From an uncultured Chromatiaceae bacterium (GTDB taxonomy: Bacteria > Pseudomonadota > Gammaproteobacteria > Enterobacterales > Alteromonadaceae), in NCBI GenBank assembly GCA_937978655.1, contig CALJUX010000033.1, forward strand, positions 22,328-86,327: 64,000 nt of DNA, in the 5' to 3' direction. The translations under genes and the position numbers were made by a program. The notes under the pieces were generated by a model. It worked only from the letters and a program-made list of their open reading frames with translations. It made no database searches and had not been told where the DNA came from. Shown in pieces: positions 16,791 through 26,311 of this stretch (its first letter is position 1; every line of letters begins with the position of its first letter).

Positions 16791-18152
16791 ATGCATCTTC
16801 ATATTTTGGGTATTTGCGGCACTTTTATGGGCGGCATTGCTGCTATTGCCAAAAGTTTAGGCCACCAGGTCACGGGCTCTGACGCCAATGTGTATCCGCC
16901 GATGAGCACACAACTCGAAGAACTCGGCATCAGTCTGACCCAGGGGTACGACCCGGCGCAGCTGGAACCGCCGCCGGATTTAGTCATCATTGGCAATGCT
17001 ATGTCCCGCGGTAATCCGTGCGTTGAGTATGTGTTAAACCGCAATATTCCTTATACCTCAGGTCCGCAGTGGCTGGCGGAAACAGTGCTGCGCGACCGCT
17101 GGGTGCTGGCGGTGTCCGGCACGCATGGTAAAACCACCACCACCACGATGCTGGCGTGGATTTTAGAATTCGCCGGGTTAAAACCTGGCTTTTTGATTGG
17201 CGGCATTCCGCAAAACTTCGAGGTGTCGGCGCGTTTAGGTGATGCACCATTTTTTGTCATTGAAGCTGACGAATACGACACGGCGTTTTTTGATAAACGT
17301 AGCAAGTTTGTGCATTACCGGCCACGGACCTTAATCCTGAATAATCTTGAGTTTGACCACGCTGACATTTTCCCGGACTTGGCAGCTATTCAGCGCCAGT
17401 TCCATCATTTATTACGGATGGTGCCGGGCAATGGCTTGGTGCTGTCGCAAGCGGATGTACCGGCCGTGCAGCAAGTGCTTGATATGGGCTGCTGGAGTGA
17501 ACAGCAACAAAGCGGTCGCGAATGGCAAGTGCGGCTGCTGCAAGCCGATGGTTCCGCCTTTGAAGTCAGTTTCCGAGGTGAGGTCAAAGGCACAGTGCAA
17601 TGGGCCTTATGTGGTCAGCACAGTGTCGACAACGGCCTGATGGCGCTGGCGGCAGCGCAACATGCCGGCGTGCCGCTGGCGGTTGCGATTGAAGCACTGA
17701 ATCAGTTCGTCGCGCCAAAACGCCGGCTGGAACTCAAAGGCGTGGTCAATGGCATCAGCGTTTATGATGATTTTGCCCATCACCCGACGGCGATTGAAAC
17801 AACGCTAGCTGGTTTGCGCGCCCGGGTGGGCCAACAGCGTATTCTGGCCGTATTGGAACCGCGCTCAAACACCATGCGAATGGGCGTGCACAAAGAAGCC
17901 TTACCGGCATCGCTGCAAAAAGCCGATGAAGTGTTTTTATTTGAACCTGCGAGCAGCGGTTGGTCGCTTGGCGCTTTGGCAGAGCAAATCAGCCAGCAAT
18001 GCGCCATCCCGGCGACGGTCGAGCAGGATATCGACAGGCTGGTGCAGCGTATTGTCGCCTCGGCGCAGCCCGGCGATTCGGTTCTGGTGATGAGTAACGG
18101 CGGTTTTGGCGGTATTCACGATAAATTATTACAGGCGCTGGCTGCGGTATGA
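16791..18152 (+). CDS. mpl: UDP-MurNAc:L-Ala-gamma-D-Glu-meso-DAP ligase Mpl
   Basis: A cytosolic Mur-ligase family enzyme that joins recycled murein tripeptide to UDP-N-acetylmuramate. The 453 residues match the family. The N-terminal Rossmann motif (HILGICGTFMGG), the ATP-binding SGTHGKTTTT P-loop and the DDFAHHPTAI and LEPRSNTMR segments are those of Mpl rather than MurC. It is followed 30 bases later by ubiX, a common gammaproteobacterial pair. Confidence 0.96.
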   Translation: MHLHILGICGTFMGGIAAIAKSLGHQVTGSDANVYPPMSTQLEELGISLTQGYDPAQLEPPPDLVIIGNAMSRGNPCVEYVLNRNIPYTSGPQWLAETVLRDRWVLAVSGTHGKTTTTTMLAWILEFAGLKPGFLIGGIPQNFEVSARLGDAPFFVIEADEYDTAFFDKRSKFVHYRPRTLILNNLEFDHADIFPDLAAIQRQFHHLLRMVPGNGLVLSQADVPAVQQVLDMGCWSEQQQSGREWQVRLLQADGSAFEVSFRGEVKGTVQWALCGQHSVDNGLMALAAAQHAGVPLAVAIEALNQFVAPKRRLELKGVVNGISVYDDFAHHPTAIETTLAGLRARVGQQRILAVLEPRSNTMRMGVHKEALPASLQKADEVFLFEPASSGWSLGALAEQISQQCAIPATVEQDIDRLVQRIVASAQPGDSVLVMSNGGFGGIHDKLLQALAAV

Positions 18153-18182
18153 GCCAGCCGCATTCAGTAAGAAGGCACATTT

Positions 18183-18848
18183 ATGCATGTGAGTGATGAT
18201 CTGAAAGTTCAACCCAGTGTTTCCCCAGAGCGTGAAGTCACGCTGGCCTTTACCGGCGCATCCGGCGCTTTATATGGCTGGCGCCTGCTGCAGGTACTGC
18301 TGAGCCTGAATGTTAAAGTGCATTTGCTGATCTCCAGTGCGGCCAAAGTGGTGTTTGCCACTGAACATGATTTAAAACTCAATGGCAATCCGCAGGCCTG
18401 TCAGGCGCAGTTGGTTGAAATCTTTGGCTGTGCCCCCCATTTACTGGCTGTCTACGGCAAAGACGACTGGTTCTCACCGGTCGCGTCCGGCTCGGCCGCG
18501 CCAAAAACCATGGTGATTTGCCCTTGTTCGACCGGCACTGTTGCGGCTATTGCCCATGGCATGAGCGACAACCTGATTGAGCGGGCGGCCGATGTCGTCA
18601 TCAAGGAAAAAGGCCAGTTGATTTTAGTGCCGCGGGAGACACCATTAAGTGCCTTGCACCTGGAGAATCTGCTGGTGTTAGCCAAACTGGGCGCCACTAT
18701 TATGCCGGCGGCGCCCGGCTTTTATCATCAGCCGAAGAGCATTGAAGATTTGATTGACTTTATCGTGGCCCGCTTGCTGGACCATCTGGGTCTGCCGCAG
18801 CAACTGATGCCGCGTTGGGGTTATCAGCCACACACCACCAAAGATTGA
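18183..18848 (+). CDS. ubiX: Flavin prenyltransferase UbiX
   Basis: It makes the prenylated FMN cofactor used by the UbiD decarboxylase in ubiquinone synthesis. It has 221 residues, with an N-terminal extension of about 17 residues before the conserved TLAFTGASGALYGWRLL. The FMN/prenyl site is seen in CPCSTGTVAAIAHG and in PRETPLSALHLENL. The C-terminal PAAPGFYHQPKSIEDLIDF segment is typical. No ubiD is in the window. It lies 30 bases after mpl in the same direction. Confidence 0.95.
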   Translation: MHVSDDLKVQPSVSPEREVTLAFTGASGALYGWRLLQVLLSLNVKVHLLISSAAKVVFATEHDLKLNGNPQACQAQLVEIFGCAPHLLAVYGKDDWFSPVASGSAAPKTMVICPCSTGTVAAIAHGMSDNLIERAADVVIKEKGQLILVPRETPLSALHLENLLVLAKLGATIMPAAPGFYHQPKSIEDLIDFIVARLLDHLGLPQQLMPRWGYQPHTTKD

Positions 18849-18909
18849 CCTGTCAACGGGTCCATTCATTTACCAGATAAAATCGCCTGGCGATTAAGAG
18901 GAGTACGCT

Positions 18910-19827
18910 GTGACGCTGGCTTTATCGATCCGCGCTTTACACAAATCCTATAAAAGCGGCACCAAAGCCTTAAATGGCATCGACTTAGATGTACAGCAAG
19001 GCGATTTTTTTGCGTTGCTGGGGCCCAATGGCGCCGGTAAAAGTACCACCATCGGCATTATCAGTGCCTTAGTGAATAAAACATCTGGCACAGTCAAAGT
19101 CTTTGATTTTGATACTGATACTCATCTTGAGGACGCCAAAAGCCAGTTGGGCCTGGTGCCACAGGAATTCAACTTTAACCAGTTTGAAACGGTGCTGCAG
19201 ATTGTGGTGAATCAGGCCGGTTATTACGGCGTGCCCAAAAGCGTCGCTTTAGTGCGGGCAGAGAAATACCTCGGCCAGCTGGGCCTGTGGGAAAAACGTC
19301 ATGCACGCTCACGCGAGTTGTCCGGCGGCATGAAACGCCGGCTGATGATCGCCCGTGCTTTGATGCATGAACCTAAACTGCTGATCCTGGACGAGCCAAC
19401 CGCCGGCGTCGATATCGAGCTGCGCCGTTCGATGTGGGAATTCCTCAAAGAGATTAACGCCCAGGGCGTGACCATTATTCTGACCACGCATTATCTGGAA
19501 GAAGCCGAGATGTTGTGCCGCAATATCGCCATCATCGACAAAGGCCGTATCATTGAAAATACCTCGATGAAGGCCTTGCTCGGCAAGCTGAATAAAGAGA
19601 CTTTTGTGCTGGACCTGCAATCTGGACGTACTGAATTGTCTTTGCCGGGCTTTATCACCCGTAAACTGGACGAACACAGCTTTGAAGTGGATGTGGAGAA
19701 AAATCAGGGGCTCAACGCCGTCTTTGCTGCACTGGCAGCACAGGACATCACAGTGTTATCGATGCGTAATAAAGCCAACCGGCTGGAAGAGCTGTTTGTC
19801 AGCCTGATTGGTGAGGGGAAACACTGA
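18910..19827 (+). CDS. ABC transporter ATP-binding protein (YadG-like)
   Basis: A 305-residue nucleotide-binding subunit read from a GTG start behind AAGAGGAG. Walker A GPNGAGKST, the signature LSGGMKRR and Walker B LLILDEPTAGVD are all intact. Length, order and sequence resemble E. coli YadG, the ATPase of an ABC-2 type exporter whose substrate is unknown. The last base of the stop overlaps the permease ATG (TGATG), so the two are translationally coupled. Confidence 0.92.
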   Translation: MTLALSIRALHKSYKSGTKALNGIDLDVQQGDFFALLGPNGAGKSTTIGIISALVNKTSGTVKVFDFDTDTHLEDAKSQLGLVPQEFNFNQFETVLQIVVNQAGYYGVPKSVALVRAEKYLGQLGLWEKRHARSRELSGGMKRRLMIARALMHEPKLLILDEPTAGVDIELRRSMWEFLKEINAQGVTIILTTHYLEEAEMLCRNIAIIDKGRIIENTSMKALLGKLNKETFVLDLQSGRTELSLPGFITRKLDEHSFEVDVEKNQGLNAVFAALAAQDITVLSMRNKANRLEELFVSLIGEGKH

Positions 19828-20600
19828 TGTTTAAACCAAGATATCTGATTGCGCTGCAAAGCATCCTGAATAAAGAAACCAACCGTTTTCTGCGGATTTG
19901 GGTGCAAACGCTGGTGCCGCCGGCCATTACGATGACGCTGTATTTTGTTATCTTCGGCAATTTAATCGGCAGCCAGATTGGTCAAATCCATGGCTTCAGC
20001 TACATGGAATTTATTGTGCCTGGCCTCATTATGATGTCGGTGATCACCAATTCTTATGCCAACGTGGCGTCGAGTTTTTTCAGTGCCAAGTTTCAGCGCA
20101 ATGTTGAAGAGCTGCTGGTTGCGCCGGTACCGAACTACATCATAGTGCTGGGTTTTGTCGGTGGTGGCGTCGCGCGTGGCGTGTTGGTGGGGCTGATAGT
20201 CACTGTGCTGAGTCTATTTTTTGTCGATATCCGCATCCACCATTTGTGGGTCATCGTCAGCACTGTGTTACTGACTTCTGCGGTATTTTCGCTGGGTGGT
20301 CTGATTAACGCTGTTTATGCCAAAACCTTTGATGACATCAGCATAGTGCCGACTTTTGTGCTGACGCCTTTGACCTATTTGGGTGGGGTGTTTTATTCGC
20401 TGAGCCTGCTGCCGGAGTTCTGGCAGGGCGTGTCGACACTCAATCCGATTGTGTATATGGTCAATGCCTTCCGCTACGGTTTTCTCGGCCATTCTGATGT
20501 CAGTCTGACGCTGGCGTATTCAGTGCTGATTGGCTTGATTGTCGTGTTGTTTGGCATCGCCATGCGTTTGATCCGCCGTGGCACCGGGCTGCGTAGCTAG
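19827..20600 (+). CDS. ABC-2 type transporter permease (YadH-like)
   Basis: A 257-residue inner-membrane protein with about six hydrophobic segments. The ABC-2 family marks include GFSYMEFIVPGLIMMSVI near residue 60 and PLTYLGGVFYSLSLLP in the second half. It pairs with the preceding ATPase by one-base overlap. The substrate is unknown; related systems export lipids, polysaccharides or drugs. Confidence 0.92.
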   Translation: MFKPRYLIALQSILNKETNRFLRIWVQTLVPPAITMTLYFVIFGNLIGSQIGQIHGFSYMEFIVPGLIMMSVITNSYANVASSFFSAKFQRNVEELLVAPVPNYIIVLGFVGGGVARGVLVGLIVTVLSLFFVDIRIHHLWVIVSTVLLTSAVFSLGGLINAVYAKTFDDISIVPTFVLTPLTYLGGVFYSLSLLPEFWQGVSTLNPIVYMVNAFRYGFLGHSDVSLTLAYSVLIGLIVVLFGIAMRLIRRGTGLRS

Positions 20601-20821
20601 TACCGGTTAGCTGGCGCCGGTTCGTCAGCGCCAGCAAGATGCAGCGCGGTCAGCACCGACTGGCCCCGCAGTGTTATTGATACAGCGCAGACCAGTCCGG
20701 ATATTTTTTAAAGACTTTTGCTATGTGTTTTAGTACATTGCTTCCTTTGGGCCATCACAGAGCCCACGCGCTTTCAGGCGCCAACAGACCACAGAGTCTG
20801 AGTTCACCACGGCGAGGATAA

Positions 20822-22471
20822 ATGACAGATAACAAACGACTGGCGACAGCGTCGGAAGAGGCTCTGTGGCGGATCTTTACCGTCCCTGAAGCGCCGGATT
20901 CGACGCTCAGCATCATCGAACAAAACATTTCGCAGAATTTGGCCGGTTTCCTGCGCGAGAGTATTGTCGCAGTGGAAAAACCGCTGTGGCAAATCGAACG
21001 CGACTTTCAGGCCTATCAGATCCCGGCGGAGCCGAGCTTTGTCTCTGATTATGCTGAAAATATTATGCAAAAGCTGGTGGCGCATTCGGTTCACACGGCG
21101 GCGCCGAGTTTTATCGGCCACATGACCTCAGCCTTACCTTATTTTGTCTTGCCTCTGTCGAAAATGATGGTCGGGCTGAATCAGAATCTGGTCAAAATCG
21201 AAACGTCCAAAGCCTTTACCCCGCTGGAGCGCCAGGTGCTCGGCATGATGCACCATCTGGTGTATGGCGAAACCGAAGGCTTCTACAAAAAATGGCAGCA
21301 TAGCGCCAATCATTCGTTAGGCGCGTTTTGCTCCGGCGGCACTGTCGCCAATATGACCGCGCTGTGGATCGCCCGTAACCGCTTGCTGAAGCCGGACGGC
21401 GATTTTAAAGGCGTGGCCAAAGAAGGCCTGTTCCGTGCCATGCGGCATTATGGCTACGACGATTTGGCCATTCTGGTATCAGAGCGTGGTCACTATTCGC
21501 TGAAAAAAGCTGCTGATTTGCTTGGCATCGGCCGCGATATGCTCATTCCCATTCCAACCGACGACAATAACAAAGTGGACGTCGTGAAGATGCGCGAAAA
21601 AGCGCTGGAACTGCAGGCCCGGCATATCCGCGTGATGGCTATTGTCGGTGTAGCCGGCACCACTGAAACCGGTAATGTTGACCCTTTGAGCGAACTTGCC
21701 GCCCTTGCTGCTGAACTTCAATGCCATTTCCATGTCGACGCGGCCTGGGGCGGTGCGACTTTGTTGTCGGAGAAATACCGTTATCTGCTCAAAGGCATTG
21801 AGCTTGCTGATTCGGTCACTATTGATGCGCACAAACAAATGTACGTGCCGATGGGCGCCGGTATGGTGGTGTTTAAGCATCCGTCCAGTGCGCATGCGAT
21901 TGAGCATCACGCCGAATATATTCTGCGTAAGGGCTCCAAAGATTTAGGCAGTCAGACCTTAGAAGGCTCACGCCCCGGCATGGCGATGCTGGTGCACGCC
22001 TGTTTGCAGGTGATTGGCCGCAAAGGTTATGAAATTCTGATCAACCGCTCGTTAGAAAAAGCGCGTTATTTTGCCGGTCTGATTGATTTACACGCTGATT
22101 TTGAATTAGTCACGGCGCCTGAGCTGTGTTTGCTGACCTATCGTTATGTGCCGGCAACGGTGCAACAGGCGATGCAAAAAGCCAAAGTAGCCGGCGATGT
22201 GGAACGTTTGAAGAAATTCAATGACTTGCTGAGCGGCCTGACCAAGTTTATCCAGAAGCGCCAACGCGAAGAGGGCAAATCTTTTGTCTCGCGCACCCGC
22301 CTGACGCCGGCCCGTTATTATCGGCAGGATACTGTGGTGTTCCGCATCGTACTGGCCAATCCGCTGACCACCGATCAAATCCTGCACGACGTGCTGGATG
22401 AGCAAATTGAACTGGCGAAAATGGATAAAGAGTTTTTACCGAAGTTACTGCAGCTGGCGCGGGATTATTGA
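20822..22471 (+). CDS. panP: PLP-dependent aspartate 1-decarboxylase PanP-like
   Basis: A 549-residue group II PLP decarboxylase. The cofactor lysine lies in TIDAHKQMYVPMG, with the upstream HVDAAWGG. Overall layout and the opening (EEALWRIFTVPEAPDSTLSIIEQNI) match the PanP family (TIGR03799) that makes beta-alanine from aspartate in vibrios and relatives lacking PanD. Glutamate decarboxylase is the main alternative, since the folds are shared. It starts at an ATG behind GCGAGGA and stands alone, with a strong terminator downstream. Confidence 0.85.
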   Translation: MTDNKRLATASEEALWRIFTVPEAPDSTLSIIEQNISQNLAGFLRESIVAVEKPLWQIERDFQAYQIPAEPSFVSDYAENIMQKLVAHSVHTAAPSFIGHMTSALPYFVLPLSKMMVGLNQNLVKIETSKAFTPLERQVLGMMHHLVYGETEGFYKKWQHSANHSLGAFCSGGTVANMTALWIARNRLLKPDGDFKGVAKEGLFRAMRHYGYDDLAILVSERGHYSLKKAADLLGIGRDMLIPIPTDDNNKVDVVKMREKALELQARHIRVMAIVGVAGTTETGNVDPLSELAALAAELQCHFHVDAAWGGATLLSEKYRYLLKGIELADSVTIDAHKQMYVPMGAGMVVFKHPSSAHAIEHHAEYILRKGSKDLGSQTLEGSRPGMAMLVHACLQVIGRKGYEILINRSLEKARYFAGLIDLHADFELVTAPELCLLTYRYVPATVQQAMQKAKVAGDVERLKKFNDLLSGLTKFIQKRQREEGKSFVSRTRLTPARYYRQDTVVFRIVLANPLTTDQILHDVLDEQIELAKMDKEFLPKLLQLARDY

Positions 22472-22512
22472 TTGCTCCGGTTGTATTGCAGCGGTTGTAC
22501 AGTGATGTTTTT

Positions 22513-22539
22513 AAAAATGGCGGCCTGACCGCCATTTTT
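22513..22539 (+). terminator. Terminator after panP
   Basis: AAAAATGGCGG pairs with CCGCCATTTTT around a 5-base loop. Confidence 0.85.
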
Positions 22540-22585
22540 GATCGTGCAGCTGTTTAGGTCGCATAGAAAAAACAGGAGTGTGTCG

Positions 22586-23608
22586 ATGGCGTTATGGTTG
22601 AAGCGTGTTGGCCAGTTGCTGGCGGTTGGCGTGGTCTGTTTGGCGACGCTGTGGCCTTTTTATCAGGTCGGTCAGCAGCAGCTAACCCGGGCAGAACAGG
22701 CTCGCATTGACGCACAGCCGGGTGTCAGCCGCAGCAGTTATCAGCCCCGGCTCGACCAGCTGCAGCAAACGGCGGATTTCAGCACGCTGGCATCGAGCGA
22801 CATGGCCGGCCGGCGACCGGGTCAACCCGGTAGTGAGCTGGCGCGGCAGTTTCTGCAGCGCCGTTTTACTGAGCTCGGCATCATTACCGCCGGTACTGCT
22901 GGTTTTACACAACGATATCAAACCGCCGGCCAAAGCGATGGCGTGAACTTTATCGGCAAAATCGAGGGGACCGACCCGCAGCTGGCGGCCATAGTTCTCA
23001 CCGCGCATTATGATCATGTTGGTGTGCATCAGGACCGAATGTATCCGGGCGCAGACGATAATGCATCAGGGGTGGCGGCTTTATTGGCGCTGGCGGCGTA
23101 TTTTCAGGCGCATCCGCCGCGTCATTCACTGATTTTTGCAGCAGTGGATCATGAAGAACAAGGCATGCATGGCAGCAAACAGTTATTTGCCGGCAAGTTG
23201 TTACAGCCAAAGCAAGTGGCGCTGAACGTTAATCTGGATATGTTAAGCCGTGATACTAAAGCGCAGCTATTTGCCGTCGGCACTTATCAGCATCCGGCGT
23301 TGTTGCCGCTGTTACAGCCGTTGCAGCAGGGCAGCCTGGTGGCACTGAAGTTTGGCCATGACAGACCTGCAGCAGTGGCAGGACGGGTGCAGGACTGGAG
23401 TGATGCCAGTGATCACGGCATTTTTGCCGCAGAAGGGGGGCCTTTTGTTTATTTCGGCGTGCCGGACCACCCGGACTATCATCAGCCGACAGATACGTTC
23501 GAGCGCGCTGATATTGGTTTTTACCATAAAGTCAGCGACACCATTTTGTCCGCGTTGTTGCTGCTGGACCAGGCGGATTTGAGCGCGCTGCGCCAGAAAA
23601 ACCAGTGA
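22586..23608 (+). CDS. M28 family zinc aminopeptidase, membrane-anchored or exported
   Basis: A 340-residue protein from an ATG 7 bases after AGGAG. One N-terminal hydrophobic segment (about residues 8-27) anchors or exports it. Zinc ligands of the M28 family are visible: HYDHVG, the DDNASG aspartate, DHEEQG, and a distal His in VPDHPDYHQPTDT. A periplasmic or surface aminopeptidase activity is expected. It is convergent with the AEC transporter gene with only 4 bases between their ends. Confidence 0.88.
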   Translation: MALWLKRVGQLLAVGVVCLATLWPFYQVGQQQLTRAEQARIDAQPGVSRSSYQPRLDQLQQTADFSTLASSDMAGRRPGQPGSELARQFLQRRFTELGIITAGTAGFTQRYQTAGQSDGVNFIGKIEGTDPQLAAIVLTAHYDHVGVHQDRMYPGADDNASGVAALLALAAYFQAHPPRHSLIFAAVDHEEQGMHGSKQLFAGKLLQPKQVALNVNLDMLSRDTKAQLFAVGTYQHPALLPLLQPLQQGSLVALKFGHDRPAAVAGRVQDWSDASDHGIFAAEGGPFVYFGVPDHPDYHQPTDTFERADIGFYHKVSDTILSALLLLDQADLSALRQKNQ

Positions 23609-23612
23609 TAAT

Positions 23613-24527
23613 TTAGATGTGCTGTAGCAGCCATGCCCACAGCGGCAAGGTGATAAAACTCAGCAGCAGACCAAAACCGACCAGCGCCGCCACCAGCCGT
23701 GGCGCCAGGCCTGCCATCATCGCAATAGCGCCGGCGGAGATCATCGGTGGCATTGCTGCTTCAAATACCGACACCTGCACCGCTTTGCCCGATAACCCCA
23801 GTAGCAGGGCGCCACAAAGCACCAACAGCGGCATCAATAGCAGTTTAATGCCAAGGCCGCTTAACAGTGGCGATAAGCGCTCACCAGCCAGTGAAAACTT
23901 CAGCTGAAAACCCACCGCAAACATAATCAGCGGCACCAGTGTCGCGGCCAGATTATCCAGTGTGGTTTGCAGCAGTGGCGGATAAGTCCAGGCTTTGAGC
24001 GATAACCCGACCACAAGCGCCAGAAATGGTGGAAAGGTCAGGATGCGCATCGCCATCGCGGCAGCCGATACTTTGCTTTGCGCCGCGTTCACGCCATACA
24101 GCGCCGCCAGAATAGTTGACCAGGTGGCCAGCGCGACAAAAGAGCCGATTTGGTCGTAAATCATCGCATAAGGCAGCCAGTCACCGCCAAACAGCGCTTC
24201 AATCATCGGAAAACCGAGGAAAGACGTGTTGCCCAGCGGCAATACAATCAACAGCGCCACGATGATGTCACGTGACCAGTGCAGCAAGCGGCCGAGCGTG
24301 ACAATCAAAGCACTGACGATGAACAATAAAATCCACGGTACTAAAGCTGGAATAAGCAAATCCCAGGAGAAGTGCAGTGCTGGGATTTTCTGCAGCACCA
24401 GCGCTGGCAGCGCGACATACATGACAAAAGTGTTCAGCACGACCGGCGTTTCAGCCGGGAATTTTGGCACCCGGCGCATGGCAAACCCCAGGCTCAGGTA
24501 AATCAGGATCAGGATAAAATTGTCCAC
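23613..24527 (-). CDS. AEC family transporter
   Basis: A 304-residue inner-membrane protein with about ten hydrophobic segments arranged as two halves, read from a GTG start. Conserved points include LGFAMRRVPKFPAE near the N terminus, GNTSFLGFPM near residue 101 and APMPPMISAGAIA-like PPMISAGAIA near residue 257, as in auxin-efflux-carrier-type permeases. Bacterial members move organic acids such as malonate or malate. The substrate here is unknown and no metabolic gene adjoins it. Confidence 0.85.
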   Translation of the reverse strand: MDNFILILIYLSLGFAMRRVPKFPAETPVVLNTFVMYVALPALVLQKIPALHFSWDLLIPALVPWILLFIVSALIVTLGRLLHWSRDIIVALLIVLPLGNTSFLGFPMIEALFGGDWLPYAMIYDQIGSFVALATWSTILAALYGVNAAQSKVSAAAMAMRILTFPPFLALVVGLSLKAWTYPPLLQTTLDNLAATLVPLIMFAVGFQLKFSLAGERLSPLLSGLGIKLLLMPLLVLCGALLLGLSGKAVQVSVFEAAMPPMISAGAIAMMAGLAPRLVAALVGFGLLLSFITLPLWAWLLQHI

Positions 24528-24595
24528 GGGGCAATAAATCTCAGAATAGAAGGCAACAGGCTCTGCAGGAGATTACCGGTTTTTCAACCACTTGC

Positions 24596-24964
24596 CTATG
24601 CGACTTCGGTGGAAGCTGGCAGTGGTGAGTCGATTGCGCTTTGAGGTGCAGGACTATGCAGCAGCCAGTCGGGCTGCCAATGCCCCTGGACCAGCCGTTC
24701 TTTATCGGTTTTTTTAAGCTGTTTTAACTGATATTCCAGCATGCTGGCATGGCTGCGGTTACAGGCAGCAAAGGTCCAGACCAAGGTCAACGGGCCTTTG
24801 CCACGCAAAGCTCTGGCCCCGCCGGCAAGCTCGCCGCGGTGCTGGCGCAGCCGGCGCTGTGGATCTGTCGAAATACCGGCATAGAGGCTGCCGCTGCCGG
24901 TTCGCACCAGATAAAGCTGCCACTGCGACGCCTCTGCTGTTTCTGCTATAATCGCGCTCTGCAA
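24596..24964 (-). CDS. GIY-YIG domain protein (UPF0213/YhbQ-like)
   Basis: A 122-residue protein with a GIY-YIG nuclease-fold domain: WQLYLVRTGSGSLYAGIS supplies the two motif halves, followed by RRLRQH and a glutamate-containing MLEYQLKQLKK helix. E. coli YhbQ is the nearest well-known relative and has DNA-processing activity. I chose the TTG at 24964 because GGAG lies 6 bases upstream. A longer frame from a TTG at 25006 would overlap the rhlE start and has no ribosome site. It is divergent from rhlE, whose -10 element lies inside this coding region. Confidence 0.82.
   Translation of the reverse strand: MQSAIIAETAEASQWQLYLVRTGSGSLYAGISTDPQRRLRQHRGELAGGARALRGKGPLTLVWTFAACNRSHASMLEYQLKQLKKTDKERLVQGHWQPDWLLHSPAPQSAIDSPLPASTEVA
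24947..24952 (+). promoter_or_regulatory. -10 element for rhlE
   Basis: A perfect TATAAT lies 49 bases before the rhlE ATG, within the 5' end of the divergent GIY-YIG gene. The -35 region is poor (TGCGAC at 24924-24929). Confidence 0.5.
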
Positions 24965-25000
24965 TGCGGCTCCTGCAGCTGGTTTTTTATTTGAGGTGTT

Positions 25001-26287
25001 ATGCAATTTACCGATTTGGCCCTTGCGCCGCCTATTCTAACGGCCATCGCCGAACAAGGCTATCAGACGCCAACGCCTATCCAGCAACAAACCATTCCGC
25101 TGATTTTACAGGGCAAAGATGTGTTAGGTGGTGCCCAGACCGGCACCGGCAAAACCGCCGCTTTTACCTTACCTATTTTACAAAAGCTCAGCAGTGAACC
25201 CACGCCCTTAGTGGCGAAACAGGTGCGCTGCCTGATTTTAACGCCAACGCGTGAACTGGCGCAGCAAGTTGCCGACAACGTTGCCGCCTATGCGCGCCAT
25301 CTGCCGCTGAAAACCGCGGTGTTTTATGGCGGCGTGTCGGTGAATCCGCAGCTGGAGCAAGCCGCTGGGGGCCTCGACATTCTGATCGCGACACCGGGGC
25401 GTTTGCTTGACCACTTGCATCAGCAGAGCATCAGCCTGTATCAGCTGGAAGTATTGGTACTGGATGAAGCCGACCGGATGCTCGATATGGGCTTTATCCA
25501 CGATATTCGCCGCATTATGGCGAAGTTACCGCCTAAACGGCAGACGTTGTTTTTCTCGGCTACTTTTTCGCCGGAGATCAAAACGCTGGCTGACTCTTTG
25601 TTGGATAATCCGGTATTGGTGGAAGTGGCGAAGGCTAACTCGACTGCTGCAGGCGTGGAGCAGCTGGCGTATCGGGTCGATTCGCAGCGCAAACGTGAAC
25701 TGATTTCTGAAGTCATCGGCAAAAAGAACTGGCAACAGGTGCTGATTTTCAGCCGTACCAAGTTTGGTGCCGACCGTTTAAGCAAGCAGTTACAGCTTGA
25801 TGGCATCGATGCCCAGGCCATTCATGGCGATAAAAGCCAGGGCCACCGCACTAAGGTGCTGCAGGATTTTAAAGAAGGCAAAGTGCGGGTGCTGGTGGCA
25901 ACCGACATCGCGGCGCGAGGCCTGGATATTGAAGAGCTGCCGATAGTGGTCAATTACGACCTGCCGCATCAGGCGGAAGATTATGTGCACCGCATCGGTC
26001 GCACCGGCCGGGCCGGTAACGTCGGCCTTGCCGTCACACTGGTGACGCCGGACGATTTACCGATGCTCAAAGAGATTGAGCTGCTGACCAAGCAGGTCAT
26101 CACCCAACAGGTGTTTCCCGGCTACGAACACGACCCGCGCTTTAATCATTCCAGCAAAGGCACGCACAAAGCGGCTGACGAGCAGGATGACGATAAACCG
26201 AAAAAGAAATTTTCTAATAACCGCAAGTTGTCGCAGGAAAAAGCGCGGCTGCGCGCCGAACTGACCGGGAAAAAACGCCCGCGTTAA
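25001..26287 (+). CDS. rhlE: DEAD-box ATP-dependent RNA helicase RhlE-like
   Basis: A 428-residue RNA helicase. Motifs in order: Q motif (GYQTPTPIQQQ), Walker A AQTGTGKT, PTRELAQQ, TPGRLLD, VLDEADRMLDMG, SATF, then in the second domain HGDKSQ, ARGLDIE and HRIGRTGRAG. A basic, low-complexity tail (about residues 385-428) is likely to bind RNA. The N-terminal FTDLALAPPIL and the MGF after DEAD fit RhlE more than SrmB or DbpA. It acts in rRNA maturation and RNA turnover. A terminator overlaps the stop. Confidence 0.9.
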   Translation: MQFTDLALAPPILTAIAEQGYQTPTPIQQQTIPLILQGKDVLGGAQTGTGKTAAFTLPILQKLSSEPTPLVAKQVRCLILTPTRELAQQVADNVAAYARHLPLKTAVFYGGVSVNPQLEQAAGGLDILIATPGRLLDHLHQQSISLYQLEVLVLDEADRMLDMGFIHDIRRIMAKLPPKRQTLFFSATFSPEIKTLADSLLDNPVLVEVAKANSTAAGVEQLAYRVDSQRKRELISEVIGKKNWQQVLIFSRTKFGADRLSKQLQLDGIDAQAIHGDKSQGHRTKVLQDFKEGKVRVLVATDIAARGLDIEELPIVVNYDLPHQAEDYVHRIGRTGRAGNVGLAVTLVTPDDLPMLKEIELLTKQVITQQVFPGYEHDPRFNHSSKGTHKAADEQDDDKPKKKFSNNRKLSQEKARLRAELTGKKRPR

Positions 26288-26298
26288 GCGGGCGTTTT
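26272..26298. terminator. Terminator between rhlE and the GNAT gene
   Basis: AAAACGCCCGC pairs with GCGGGCGTTTT around a 5-base loop and includes the rhlE stop. It can serve both convergent genes. Confidence 0.8.
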
Positions 26299-26311
26299 GC
26301 GATTAAAAATC

